Source: Reticulitermes lucifugus | Taxonomy: Eukaryota > Arthropoda > Insecta > Blattodea > Rhinotermitidae | Direction: 5' to 3' | DNA length: 64,000 nucleotides | Assembly (NCBI GenBank): GCA_026260175.1 | Contig: JAKCWW010001073.1 | Span: forward strand, 1 to 64,000 | Notes under the pieces: generated by a model | What the model saw: only the letters and a program-made list of their open reading frames with translations | What the model was told of the DNA's origin: nothing | Database searches by the model: none | In this document: positions 1 to 11,532 of the stretch, one piece after another | Layout: each line of letters opens with the position of its first letter | How positions within the stretch are numbered: the first letter of the stretch is position 1 | Program-made: the position numbers and the translations under genes

Positions 1-66
1 AGGAGGCAAGAGGAGGCCCGGGCCCATATAGGGCTGTTGAGCCATGGTTATTATTTATTATTAATG
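1..66 (+). mobile_element. SINE-A, 3' end
   Basis: GGCCC...GGGCTGTTGAGCCATGG followed by a TTATTATT tail matches the 3' end of the SINE at 20350-20610. Confidence 0.6.
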
Positions 67-1911
67 AACCAGCCCAAAAATGTTTCACCATTGTGAAATG
101 TGGGTCATCAAAACAGATTGGTCCGTGCCTTTTAAACAATACAAGTTATACACAGAATCACCTAATGGCACTGTAAATAAAATATCCAGCAACCATTCAC
201 CATATTACACATGATCACAAATGACCACAAAAAATTTTTCTTTTGAGATTGTTTGCTGCCAAGATCAGCAGTTCTGTGATACAAACAGAACTGACATGTT
301 ACCTGCATGAATTAATGGTTATACTCGAAACGAAACAAAAATAAACCATCAGATTTATAAACAGCTACATCTAATTGAAATTGGATTATAAATTTACTTG
401 ATGAGGTAAACATAAAGATTTAGTTTAGATAACTGTAGTGCAACACAAGAATTCTGCTGCAGTTATAGTGGTTAAGCATTTCTCAGTCACCTGATTAATC
501 AGTTAAGGGTCATGGCAGAATGTTCAAAAGAATGAAACACTATGAAGGATTTTCAATGCTGTAGATAACTCAGATGAACTTTCAAAACTTGCCTGGTGAT
601 AAAGATTTGTATAGCAAAAGATTACACGCCGCAACTTATAAAGAAATTCACACCACATAATGATACAGCACCAAGAATATTCAAGCAAACATTCATGAAT
701 GTGAACAGATAATGAAGTGGAAAAATATCACATACAAAGCAGATAAAAAGACAGAGGTAGTATCAATCATCTAGGAGAAGGTTTCATACAATCTGCATTA
801 ATTTTTCCTCTCAACTTGATAAAAGCTGAAGTATTTTTCCAACACAGGATAATTTGCTTAGACTTTTTTAGTAGAAGGACAAAATGCAACTTTGTAATAA
901 TTTATAATGTAGCTTAAGTACCCTCACAACATACCACACAGTGTAATACAGAAAGCAATAACTGTTTGATCTTACACAGCTGCATTGTACCAATATGCTT
1001 ATTACAAATCAGAATTGGTTAAACAACCACCACAGTACACATACTAAAATAAATATGAGGTAAGCCAATTTATGCTGCTCTCCTGCATGTTTGGGCCTTG
1101 AAGGGCTTCAGAAAGCACAACAAATATTAGTGCAAATGCATACAACAGTCAGCTGACTTGTTACACGCTATTCAGAAAACTTTTTAGCTTCCGTGCATTT
1201 ACTCCCTAATGGGAATATTCCTGTGTCAATACTATTAGCAGAAATATATACAACAGAAATTATATATATATATATAATATATAATAAGTAATTATAAATT
1301 ATATATAATTTTACTGTATTTGCCCACTGGCCTTTCAACACTTAGTAACCTCTTTGTGGTCACAAGCATTTTGACACCTTACATTCATGTCATCTTTGGT
1401 GACCTATAATTTTCAACTGGTTTACAGACATGTGCCAAGTTACATTTTTATTCTGTTCCAGCTCTGTTGTGGTAATCTTGTCTTTGCTTTTTGGCACCTA
1501 CTCCTGCTTTGAAACCCGTGTAACCACAAACATGTTAAGTGTAGAAAGGCAGTGTGGAAAATACAACACAAACACATGATTAAAAGCCACACAGTATGCA
1601 GAAGCTAAAGAATGTATAATCCTTAATATGACCAGTACTGACCTACTTTCTTAAAGTATAAAATAGTTCACAGCATATTCAAAACGTCCAAATACATTTG
1701 GTATATGATACATAGCAGTATACACATCAACCACTAAACAGCTGTGACCTATTATGCAAGGGTTCACTGGTTTCAGATCACCAATGGGCACATTTTATAC
1801 CAAACGTCAGTCCTAGAAAACATAGCACACATAAGGACATGTAACAAATAAAACAAACCGTGATTTAATATGTTTCTCACACTTTACAGGTTGATATTTG
1901 TACACATGATA
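67..1911. other. non-coding, nothing recognised
   Basis: AT-rich sequence without splice-bounded reading frames or repeat families that I recognise, apart from the AT repeat at 1258-1315. Confidence 0.5.
1258..1315. repeat. AT-rich simple repeat
   Basis: TA dinucleotides grading into an imperfect AT palindrome. Confidence 0.8.
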
Positions 1912-2110
1912 GTCTTCTGAATTTTCACACTATGTAGGTTTCTTTGTCGATACATAGTTTTATAGAACTTGCTACCTCAGTCTTCGGGGTTCATGTAACT
2001 GCGTTCCAGTAGACGTTCAACGCTGTGTACCTTAACGCAGTTACTTCAACCATGAAGATGTAGGCAGGAGGTTCCTCCGAAATGTCGGCGTCTACCTACA
2101 TCCTCTAACA
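1912..2110. mobile_element. probable MITE, AGTCTTCT family
   Basis: AGTCTTCTGAATTTTCACAC, CTGCCTCAGTCTTCGGGG-like and AGGAGGTTCCTCCGAAATG match the family found in many introns here. Arms are imperfect and it may be nested. Confidence 0.4.
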
Positions 2111-2420
2111 GGGTCAAAACCTAAAGATCAGCACATGTACTCTGCGACTGTACTCCATCAGATTTGAGCAGATAATCCGAGTTAGAAATGTCTCATTTTA
2201 AGCTGGCCTCTATTATCGCGTGAATGGGGCACTGGTGACCCCAAAAACTTTAACACATTTTTGACTGACAAAAGTAACGAAAGACCGGTTATTTACTTCG
2301 CATATAAACAACACTAATGGCAGCAACTATGTAAAATCGCTCTGATAACTTGTGCGGTTCTAGTCTTGCATGTAACCTAACCTAAAACGATAATTTCTGT
2401 AACCTAGCAAAACCCTTACC

Positions 2421-2560
2421 TGTGGATTTACTGCACAGCATATCTTCACGAAGTTCAGAGCGTCATTACAAAACACTACACAATTTAATGTCCACGTCCA
2501 TGTAGTTCGCGTGCGTCCAGTAAAACAAACTGCAGTCCACCACATCACGAAACACAACAA
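2421..2560 (-). other. candidate non-coding 5' exon of a minus-strand gene to the left
   Basis: On the minus strand an excellent donor, CCACAG|GTAAGGG, ends at 2420. The sequence upstream of it has more CpG than the surroundings (GGACGCACGCGAACTAC and nearby). No ATG-led peptide of note, so if real it is a leader exon of the next gene beyond position 1. Single splice site only. Confidence 0.25.
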
Positions 2561-2894
2561 AGAAGTCTTAATTTCCCCATTTTAAGAATATAAAACACAT
2601 GAAAGAACCCACTAACCAACCTACTAAACATGGACTACGACACTTCACCGCACAGATTACTACACATCACCGTACCACAAGCTTCTCACAACCACACTGC
2701 ACACGAACATGCTTCCAGTTCAAACCAGAGTAACCTTTCGAACAACTAGTACTACCTCTTGCCCACTTGTGACAGACATGTGCACCGTGTGGTATGTGCC
2801 TTTGGCTCACATGCGGCCTCTGCCATCTAGTATCAGTTTGTGGACTCCTGCGACAATATTCTACACAATTTGACTTCTATTGTTATCACGCTAT

Positions 2895-3010
2895 GGATAG
2901 CAGGGGGGGGGGCCTTCCCTGGGGGTAAAGCGGCTGAGGCGTGAGGTTGACCACTCACCTCCATCTAATGCCGAGGTTAGGAATTAGTGGAGCTACACCT
3001 CCACTCCCCC
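2895..3010 (+). mobile_element. SINE-B fragment
   Basis: GGGGGTAAAGCGGCTGAGGC, CCACTCACCTCCATCTAATG and GTGGAGCTACACCTCCACTC match the body of the SINE-B copies at 27.66, 30.36 and 41.18 kb. Confidence 0.55.
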
Positions 3011-3895
3011 CTATGCGCGATTCAGTAAGTAAACCTATTTTAAGAAATATATATGTTACAAAATTCGAATCAATAATCAGATATGGGATAATATTCTGGG
3101 ATGGAGTAAATGATAGAAATGCAGTATTCATAATACAAAAAAAAAATTCTTAGAGCTATAAAAGGAGTAAATAACAGGGTGTCTTGTAGGAATTTGTTTG
3201 GTGATTTTAAGATTTTAACTGTAACCTCATTATATATATTTGAGATTTTGTGTTATATAAAAAGAACCAGATTTATATAACCCAATATTTAGATGTTCAT
3301 AATTATAATACAAGAGGAAAACAGGATTTGTATGTCCAATTATGCAGCACTTCATGTTGTAAAAAGAGTGTAATAAATATGGGGATAAAATTACACAACA
3401 ATCTACCCACAGATATAAAAAGAATAGAGAATTTTAAGGATTTCAAAAATAAATTAAAAATTTTTTTATTACAAAACTAATTTTATTCTTTACAAGAGTT
3501 TTTTAGTGGTAAGACATTGTAATATATATAAGGTCTTTTTGGAGTGCGATTTTCTACACTAAGATCCAGTGGTTTTCTATGGGTATATTTTTTGGCTTGG
3601 TTACAAAATTATTTATATTTTATAAAGTTGCATTTATAACTTTTAGAAATTCAAATTTATTCAACACTTTCATACCTAAAAATTTTACAAGATTTTTATT
3701 ATGTATAGATTATTTTAATCATGTATAAGTGGCATAAGTGACTTTTTTTATCTGAAAATGTATTTGTATATATTTAAATTGTTATATGATGTGTAGTATT
3801 TTGGTTATTGTTTAACTGGACTTGTCCAATTGTTGCTTATGCAACAGTTATGGATGCTAAATAAATTGAATTGAATTGAATGTAACTTCATGGTG
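3010..3895 (+). mobile_element. non-LTR retrotransposon, 3' end with ATTGA tail
   Basis: Decayed reading encodes FESIIRYGIIFWDG, FIIQKK-x-LRAIKG, SCRNLFGDFKIL, LYIFEILCYIKKN, HNYNTRGKQDL and MGIKLHNNLPTDIK, a series typical of the C-terminal end of jockey-like reverse transcriptases. Two or more frameshifts. Followed by about 350 bases of 3' UTR and a terminal AATTG repeat at 3868-3890. 5' truncated, as is usual for these elements. Confidence 0.75.
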
Positions 3896-4579
3896 TGTAG
3901 AGAAGTTAGAGTTCTTTTTTTATTTTCATTACACTAGGCCTATGGTAATGATAACTTCAACATCCATTATGACATTAACATGTGATAATTTATTGATACT
4001 AAACTCTACAAATGTTGTGGTAGAAAATTTTGATGTCCACTAATGGATGGGAATTTCTGCCAACATATTGCCTTAATGTTTAATTTACTCCAACTGCACT
4101 TTTCTTATACATATGACATAAAAAACTACTATAAACATATCAGTGGTTTTAGTACTTCAGTTCAGTTGCTAGGTTTCAGCAGACTGGCTAAAGTCTTCTA
4201 CATCTCTCTCAAAATTTTGAAAATAATTCCAAACACATTTTAAATCAGTTTAATTAATATTTAAGAAAGAAGTCTTCTGAAGTAAACCAATGCCTCTATT
4301 CTGTGATCCAAAGAAGTAAAGACTGTGTTGATTAAATGTGTGGCATCAGCCTCACTGAACTGTGAATGGAAACAACATAAACACTCTGAACACCTTTGTG
4401 TGTTCTGTTTATCACCTCTGTTGCTTATCAGTCTCACTGGTACTTTGGACTGCCTTAAGTGTCTTAGCTTTGCTATGTTTAGGACTTCAATCCTACAACC
4501 CCATCATGTAAAATGCAGTGACATAACATTTATACTTCTGACTGTACATATAACCAACTAGATGAACTTTCACTCTCAA
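3896..4579. other. non-coding, nothing recognised
   Basis: Open readings up to 78 codons occur on the plus strand but have no family features and no splice context. Confidence 0.5.
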
Positions 4580-4660
4580 CTATTTATAGTTCACATATTT
4601 CCTCTACATATGTTTCGGTCTATACATAGACCATCATCAGGGGGGTACACAAACTACACT
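4580..4660. mobile_element. DNA-element end with small hairpin
   Basis: ATATGTTTCGGTCTATACATAGACCATCATCAGG: GGTCTATACATAGACC is a palindrome, and TTTCGG...CATCATCAGG echoes the core of the other foldback insertions. Boundaries not resolved. Confidence 0.4.
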
Positions 4661-4972
4661 CTATTTAAATCCACAGGTTCACTTTGTCACTATATTCATT
4701 GTAGTTCTATTCAGTCTTTTATGTTGGTTTTAATCACTTTCTAAAACACCTTTTAAAACACATGTATATTTAAAAAGTAGATTGTGACGCATATATAAAA
4801 CACAGTGTATGAGTTCTTCAAAAGGCTCGTCAATGTTAAAAGGTTAAAAACTTCAACATGGATATCATGTTTTCGTACATCCTTGGTCTGTTGTTATGTT
4901 TCTTCGTGGGTTTGCATATTTGTGTTTATACTGTGCTGTTTTGTTTTTTATGTTATCACTGTAGTGGTGCGA

Positions 4973-5016
4973 ACTGTCTGCTTGTCTTGTGAACTGTCAC
5001 AAGACAAGCAGACAGT
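4973..5016. repeat. perfect 20-bp hairpin, 4-base loop
   Basis: 4973-4992 and 4997-5016 are exact reverse complements separated by ACTG. No mismatch. No coding or element context recognised around it. Confidence 0.9.
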
Positions 5017-5219
5017 GTGCACTTAACTCAGTGAACACACTGGCTAACACTTGTGTACAACAGTACAGTCAACTGGGTGATAGGTCAGATGGACGCCATT
5101 ACAGCAAGGCATAAAGATGGAATACCACGTGGTTAATCCATCCAGACAGGATCAGAGGGACATAAAGACACCCCTGCTTCTAGACTTCAAATTACATAAT
5201 GAAACAATTAGCACAAACT

Positions 5220-5570
5220 GTTCCTGTCAAGGGTTTCAAAAGCTACACACAACGATCAAGAACAAACATCCTGCTGCAAGAGAATGCCCATCACCATGTG
5301 GCCCACAGAGTATAGGACCAACTAAATGCCATGCCATAGGAGGTGCTCAAACATACAGCACACATACCAAACTCATCACCCTCAAATGCTGTATGTTCAT
5401 GAAACACAACATGCAGGAGGCAGTGGTACAGTGTTTTAGGCAGCAATCCAAGGAATTTCTAGATGAGTGATGTAAGCCTCAGTGGGACTCCTGTCTAAAT
5501 GCCTACCTCTTGTAATACCTTCACCTGTCAGCGTACTTCATTGGGTTTCCATTATACATGCCCCATGTCT
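5220..5570 (+). mobile_element. possible transposase C-terminal remnant
   Basis: A reading of 117 residues (5117-5470) ends ...QEAVVQCFRQQSKEFLDE, and after a frame change continues KPQWDSCLNAYL, a weak match to the W-x-x-C-x-N C-terminal region of Tc1/mariner-type transposases. No other motif seen. Confidence 0.25.
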
Positions 5571-6264
5571 CTGACTACTGATTATTAATGCCAGCCCTAT
5601 CAATTCTCACAAAATTAATTCCAATTTTAATATATTTACAATGTGTAAAAATAATTTCTAGCAATTTGACATCTGGATTGCCAATCTGATATACCCTTTA
5701 AAAGATGGATTTAAATGCCAATTTTATCTTAATATCTTCCATTTTTCTGTGCAATAAACAATCATTAATAATTTCAATTGTGTCTCCTGACAGCCCTAGT
5801 TTTTGTGGCTTAACAAGGATATTTAAAATTTCTACCAAGCCAACACATACAGACCAGTATATGGTATGCTAGGCCACTAACCATTACATTTTAGAGACAA
5901 GCATATGGTCTCTTAGGGCACTAAAGGATACTATGGTCCATTTCTATCATTACAACTTATAAAATGAACAGTACTGAAACATGTGTTTTGATAATTTATG
6001 GTCTGATTTACTGACAGCATCATTAGATAATCCACAAATACTAAATGGAAGAGTGTATTAAAATTCAGAATTTCAAGTAACAAAAATAAACTCAGTAAGT
6101 ATTGCTTCTTCTTCTCTGCCAATTATTGACAAAGTCCATCTACACATAACATTCTAACATTCATTTTTGTCTTCATTATTACAATGAAATCATAAAATAT
6201 GATTATTCAATCAAATGTTATCCTCAATGACACATTTCAAACATTTCTTCACACTGTGGTACTC
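5571..6264. other. non-coding, nothing recognised
   Basis: AT-rich, no exon or repeat family recognised. Confidence 0.5.
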
Positions 6265-6400
6265 TTCTGGCTTAAAACACCATGTCATATTGTAGGTACT
6301 TCAGCAGTGCTTCAAAAACAAGCACTGCCTCCATCTTCAGGGTAGATAACACTGGCAGCAGAGTCCTCTGAAATATTAGTCACTGCCTAGGACAACACAA
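6265..6400. mobile_element. MITE, AGTCTTCT family (diverged)
   Basis: ACTCTTCTGGCTTAAAACACCATG, CTGCCTCCATCTTCAGGGTAG and CAGAGTCCTCTGAAATATT are in family order; arms diverged. Confidence 0.5.
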
Positions 6401-7914
6401 TCTGAACTTCCACCATCATAATAACAATAAATCTCATAAACAGTTTCTTCACATAGAGCAATGAATAAATTTAACAATTACTCACAAGACAACAAGAAAT
6501 CATTGCCGATCAAATAAAACATGACAATTTCTTTCAGAAGTATACTATGTCACAACCCATAAACAAGACATTCAGAAATAAACAACTGAAAATATGCAGC
6601 ATTAACTCACTGCACTATAATAACAAATAAAGTGCCTCAATAATATAACCTGAAAGTAATGTCTATAATTACTATAAAACATTCATGTAAACATAAAATA
6701 TAACTGTGGTATTTTGAACACATCTACGTATCTAGAAGCCTAAGTGTCAAAATTGTGTCCCTATGTAGTAATTACTATTACAGTTACAGGTACATACAAT
6801 GTGGAAGTGACTACCAAAACTCGTCTGTTCCCATGAAGAAGTTGAGAGGTGCTTATGCTTCAGTCGGCACTGTAGCCTTGCCCATTGCAAATAAAAGTTT
6901 ATCTCCAAGTGGCAGCATCTCTTATTTTAATGGTTCTGAAAATGTTCTGTCCATGACCGAAAATCTTAACATTGGGCTTGTAACCCAAATGCATACTACA
7001 AATAATGCTATTTACAAGCACTTATAATGACTTCAGCCACCACACTAACTTGATTTTAAAAGTTCATGACCCATCAGAAGACTCTCACAACCCTGGGTTT
7101 GAGAATCCCTAACTTATTCCATCAAACTGTTTTTTAAAAAAATTCTTTGATTTCACAACATGCATATTCAGTGCAACTGTGGTTACTACAATACTGTACC
7201 AGAGAGGATCAAAGGGAAGGTTACATGTGGAAACCGCAAGCAGGGATAAGAACTGTCAAATTTTCAGGTAGAAATTACAATGGACTTCAAACTAGCAAAT
7301 AATAATAATACACAAAAGAAACAGAAGAAAGTTTTACAAAGACTTTTAATACAAAGAAAATATTGGAACCATCAAATAAACATGTACATTAACAATGGTA
7401 CAATAATTTAACAAATTTGGTAACTAAAGTATTTTCTGATGAAAACAACAATTCAGTGAGCACAATTCTGACTTATACAATATGATGCCACATTAATGTT
7501 ACATATAAAAAAGCACTTATTTTGGTGTGTGCAAATTATGCGAGATTTTAGGTTCTCACAGAGGTGTTACTGTATCTGTACTAAATGCCGTACTTTAAAG
7601 GGTTAACATATTTATGTTTGGACACTGTCCACTGTAAGGTTAAATCAATTGATGGGTTTAGATGCTGCCCTGTCTTCATTTCCATACAGAGACACAGATG
7701 GCCTTTGAAGCGTTATATATGTTTGCCTGTAGACAATGAATAACAATGAAAGAAAATACACCCACTTCATATCAGACAACCATCACAATGATAAGCAACA
7801 CAAACAAATGTTTGTTACTACTCAGATAAGGTTATAGAAACTGATAAAATACACGGACAGACAAGCAAACAATATTGGACAAGCAATTTGATGTGCCTGC
7901 ATACTTACACACAT
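6401..7914. other. non-coding, includes 3' UTR of the 7.9 kb exon
   Basis: The part next to 7914 should be 3' UTR of lola exon 1 on the minus strand; I could not place a convincing poly(A) site. Otherwise nothing recognised. Confidence 0.45.
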
Positions 7915-8150
7915 TTACAGGCAAGAAGGGAAACTGCTGCCAACATGTTTCCGAACATGGCGTAGGAGGCTGTGTTTGTGCTTTGTTCTTATTGGACACA
8001 GTGGACACTGGAACTGAGCCTCCTTTCCACATTCCACTCGCAAGTGACGAAGCAGACTTTCGCGCCAGCGGTAACTACGTCCACACAATTTGCAGCGGAA
8101 CTGACCATTTCCATCATCATCAAAATGCAACCACCGTAGATCCACCGTAT
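7915..8150 (-). CDS. lola: lola alternative 3' exon 1 (most distal zinc-finger pair)
   Basis: Terminal exon encoding a zinc-finger pair for a lola-type BTB transcription factor that would act in the nucleus. After the acceptor (pyrimidine-poor, ending TTATAG at 8151-8156) two bases complete a split codon, then 77 residues follow. Finger 1 is C2HC (C19, C22, H35, C40); finger 2 is C2H2 (C48, C51, H64, H68). The linker reads ECGKEAQFQC, the lola family signature. The second finger has H-x3-H spacing, whereas most exons here have x4. The exon stops nine residues after the last ligand. It is the furthest from the presumed promoter side; no further such exon occurs between it and position 1. Family assignment rests on signature and array context; which named isoform it matches cannot be told. 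Confidence 0.87.
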
Positions 8151-8458
8151 CTATAACAGAATCATCAAATCACTTAAATTATATTCAAACATGTTTTTAA
8201 GCCTAACTGGAAACAAAGTAAAAACGAACATCGAAACAAAAAAAAACACCAAATATCACTGTCATTGTCATCATCACTACTGTTATAGTCAGCACCATAA
8301 TTCACACCAGTGCTGGGGGCCTGTGCAGCCTATTAGGTACACTATAAATTCCAATTTTTCCACCTTTACAGAGGACTTTCCACGTATTTTATACACAATA
8401 TCTCATATCACAGTAATAACACTATTTGTTAAACATCAGACTCATAAATAAATTAAAT

Positions 8459-8724
8459 GAATATCAGTCGCAACACAACAACATCTTTATCAGATAATAA
8501 GAGTCTGTCTAATTGAGCAACATGTTTCAACCTAAATTAGGTAATCCTCAGGCTCTTAACTAAGTTTAAAAACATCATGACAAAGACAATATATAAATCC
8601 CAACGATTACTTATATATTGTCGGCCTCATTATGTTTTTTAAAGTTGGTTAAGAGCCTGTTGCTCAATTAGAGACACAGACTCTATTGTCTAATAAAGAT
8701 AAGGCTGTGTTGAGACTGATATTC
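8459..8724. mobile_element. foldback element
   Basis: About 80-base arms in inverted orientation: GAATATCAGTCGCAACACAAC at the left, its near complement ending GATATTC at 8724, with GAGTCTGTCTAATTGAGCAAC inside both. No coding capacity. Interrupts a block that is continuous in unit 2 near 15355. Confidence 0.75.
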
Positions 8725-9119
8725 ATTTCTTTATTTATATCACCGACACACAACGGGATGTCACAGGTAAAGATTATCAGACTTATATTCACATAATCAC
8801 AAACCTTCATCAAGCACAACAGTGCATCAGGCTGTATACACATTTCATATTCAGAAGGTTCCAGATCCACACTCTGTCTGAAGCATGACAATGTTCATTA
8901 AGTTTGCCCATGGTTTTCCAAGCAAATGCCAGGTCAGTAATTTTAAGAAGTCATTAAGACCTATCATTCTCAATTCATGTTCATTTGTTTCTAATGGACA
9001 ATGCCAATGGTTTAGTGTTGTTATGAGGGCATTTTCATTGGTCTCTGTCAAGCATCTGGTAAGAAAAGGTGTTTCATGTTTTGGAAAGTGACCCCATCAC
9101 TACCTACAGGCAAACATAA

Positions 9120-9810
9120 CAGGACTCTTGACAGATTCAGTGTAAAAAGTTAGTCCTTCTCACTGGTGAGACTGGCAGAACATAACAGTATTCAACTAAT
9201 ATGAGTGCCAGGACATATGGGAATTAATGGGAATGAAATGGCTGATCAACTAGCCAGACAAGGCTCCTCATGTCCACTTATAGGACCTGAGCCTACCCTG
9301 GGCATTTCTGCAAAGGCTGCCAGGGAGGTGATCAGGGGATGGATGAATAGGAAACATAGAGTATTGACAGTCCATTCATGGACAAAAGCAAGCTAAGGGC
9401 TGTCTTAGGAGACCCTCAGGTAAAAGAGCTAGAGAACTACTCAACCTGAGCAAAAACCAGCTACAAATAATGACAGGACTACTAACATGACACTGTCATT
9501 TGAAAGGACATCTACACAAACAGGCCGGTAAACAATCCCAAGTGTGATAGATGCAAACAGGCATCTGAAATGACCTCACGTGTTCTTTGTGACTGTGAGG
9601 CATTGGCTGCATTAAGATTTAGACACCTGGGTTGACATTTTATGAAACCAGGTGACTTTGATGAAATCTCTGTTGGCAGGTAACTGCACTTTGTTCAAAG
9701 CGCAGGGCTGCAAAATGCATGAACATAAGGGCTGCACAAAAGGTCAAGTATGGTCAAAGTGCATTAGACACTTTTTTGTCCGTCCTTCTTGTATTCTATT
9801 CTATTCTATT
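9120..9810 (+). mobile_element. non-LTR retrotransposon, RNase H and C-terminal part
   Basis: RLAEHN-x-IQLI, then VPGHMGINGNEMADQLARQG (RNase H last-helix motif), GISAKAAREVIRGWMNRKH, and in other frames CHLKGHL, CDRCKQASE-like and VLCDCEA-like pieces. Stops and frameshifts throughout. Ends at 9790-9812 in a TTCTA repeat. Private to segmental unit 1. Confidence 0.78.
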
Positions 9811-9924
9811 CTAGTCCTTATCACTGGGCTTAAGGTAATTCTGCCGCCACCTTCAGGGATCTTGCAGCGAGCTTATTAAATAAATGCATTAAGTGTGTAT
9901 TATGTAAGGAGAGTCAATTGCCAA

Positions 9925-10145
9925 AATTATATAGCACCAGTGACAAATGAATGAATGAAAATGGAGCATTAATCAAATGATAGTGACAGCGAAAAACCAA
10001 AGTACTCAGAGACATACCTTTCCCAGTGCCACTCTGTCCACCATAGATCTGACATGAATTGGCCTGGGACTGAATCTGGGTCTCTATGGTGATCAGCTGG
10101 TGGCTAACCACCTTGGCCATGGCACAGCCATCCCATTACATAAAA
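9925..10145 (-). mobile_element. tRNA-derived SINE, family C
   Basis: Reverse complement has A-box-like TGGCCAAGGTGGTTAG and B-box-like AGATTCAGTCCC, followed by GTGGACAGAGTGGCACTGG. The orthologous position in unit 2 (15470) has the same insertion, so it predates the segmental duplication. Confidence 0.65.
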
Positions 10146-11287
10146 CTGGTCCCTATCACTAGTCTGGTCAATGACAACCAACAAAGAAAAACTCTTCAAT
10201 GACACTTCATATAAACACAGTTTCTTCCTGCCACATATCCTCTGCTGTTGATAAAACATCACAAGATAGGGTCATTACTTTATCTGGAAACTATTGGTTG
10301 CCACTTATCATATTAATGTATTCTCTTCATACTACAACAAAAATTCAACATTTTTCCCACTACAATTTGGGTAACACATGGAAATGAGTAAATGCAACAA
10401 CATAAAAAACCATAACATTTGTCATGTAATTTTTTCTTCCATAGTTCCAGGAATAACTTGCTTTCATTTCATTTCTCCATTAATGAGCAGTTTAAGTTTT
10501 CATCCTATTGGCAAAGTCAGCCTCCTTTATATAATTTCTGCCTAAATTCATTTCTCCACAGAACATCACAAAACTCTGACACAACACAACTGAAACCAAA
10601 CACTGTGAATGAAAAAGGACAAAATACAGCAGATTAAAAACAGTACACAACATAATGAAGTTAAAATTTATGACTCATCTGTATTATATCTGGTATTAAC
10701 TATATGTACCACCTGTTTTAAAAAACTCTTTGTTCTTCCCACAGAGTATACCTAAGAGTTTCAGATAGTTCCCTTCATGCCATTAACAAGTTGGTTTTGT
10801 AATTGGATGTTTTCTGTGAGGCAAAAACTAAGCTATTACAGTAATTGTGACAGTTACTGCAACAGTGTCTGGAAATTTCCTGTTACTATCTGTGATTAAG
10901 TTTTAAGAAATTTGGCTGCTTTCAGCTGGGTCAGGAGGGATTTCCCACTGTCTTGCAGTGATATTTAGGCTTGTGCCAGCACTGACTTTAAATAGGCGTG
11001 AAAACAGACCATCAGCACTACAATCAATTCAGGAGCAATGAAACAATATGATGTTCTTCATAAAAGATTTACTGAAATATTACAAATTCAACAGCTTGCA
11101 CTACAATCATTTACATTCATTTAACGTTTACAATGCAAATTAGAAACAACTGACTATTAGTACACTAAGCTAAATACGGGCTTTCCACCAGACATAGCCT
11201 ACTGTCACATACAAGAAAGATTACATGCAAAAACCATGCAAGATGCAGAATATTATTTCTCAGTTTGTTGCAGATGTGTATCAAGGA

Positions 11288-11532
11288 CTAGCAGCTGATG
11301 TTATGTCGACAGCGCAGATGGCGTTGGAGATTGTTTTTTTGTTTTGATTTATATTTGCAGTAGATGCAATGGAACTGCGCTTCTTTGCCACACTCGGCAC
11401 GAATGTGACGTAACAGATTTTCTCTGTATCGATAACTACGTCCACACTTTTGACACTGATGCATGCAAAATTTATTTGGTGCTGTAACTGGACTCAGCAG
11501 TACTTCAGTAAAGTCGTCCAAAACAATACCAC
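11288..11532 (-). CDS. lola: lola alternative 3' exon 2 (triplicated family, intact copy)
   Basis: Zinc-finger pair exon, 80 complete residues after a two-base split codon; acceptor ends TTATAG at 11533. Fingers: C26, C29, H42, C47 (C2HC) and C55, C58, H71, H76 (C2H2), joined by ECGKEAQFHC. The leader (GIVLDDFTEVLLSPVTAP) is nearly identical to that of the exon at 26.1 kb and to the dead copy at 17.3 kb, and the flanking DNA is also shared, so this exon was copied by segmental duplication. No frameshift or stop interrupts it. Finger 1 carries the helix residues RYRENLLRH, shared with the 26.1 kb exon, so the two copies may bind similar sites (inference). Confidence 0.88.

Noticed and set aside
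5117-5470. 117-codon plus-strand reading as a gene
   Set aside because: Only a weak transposase-like end was seen and the frame changes directly after; kept as a low-confidence element remnant.
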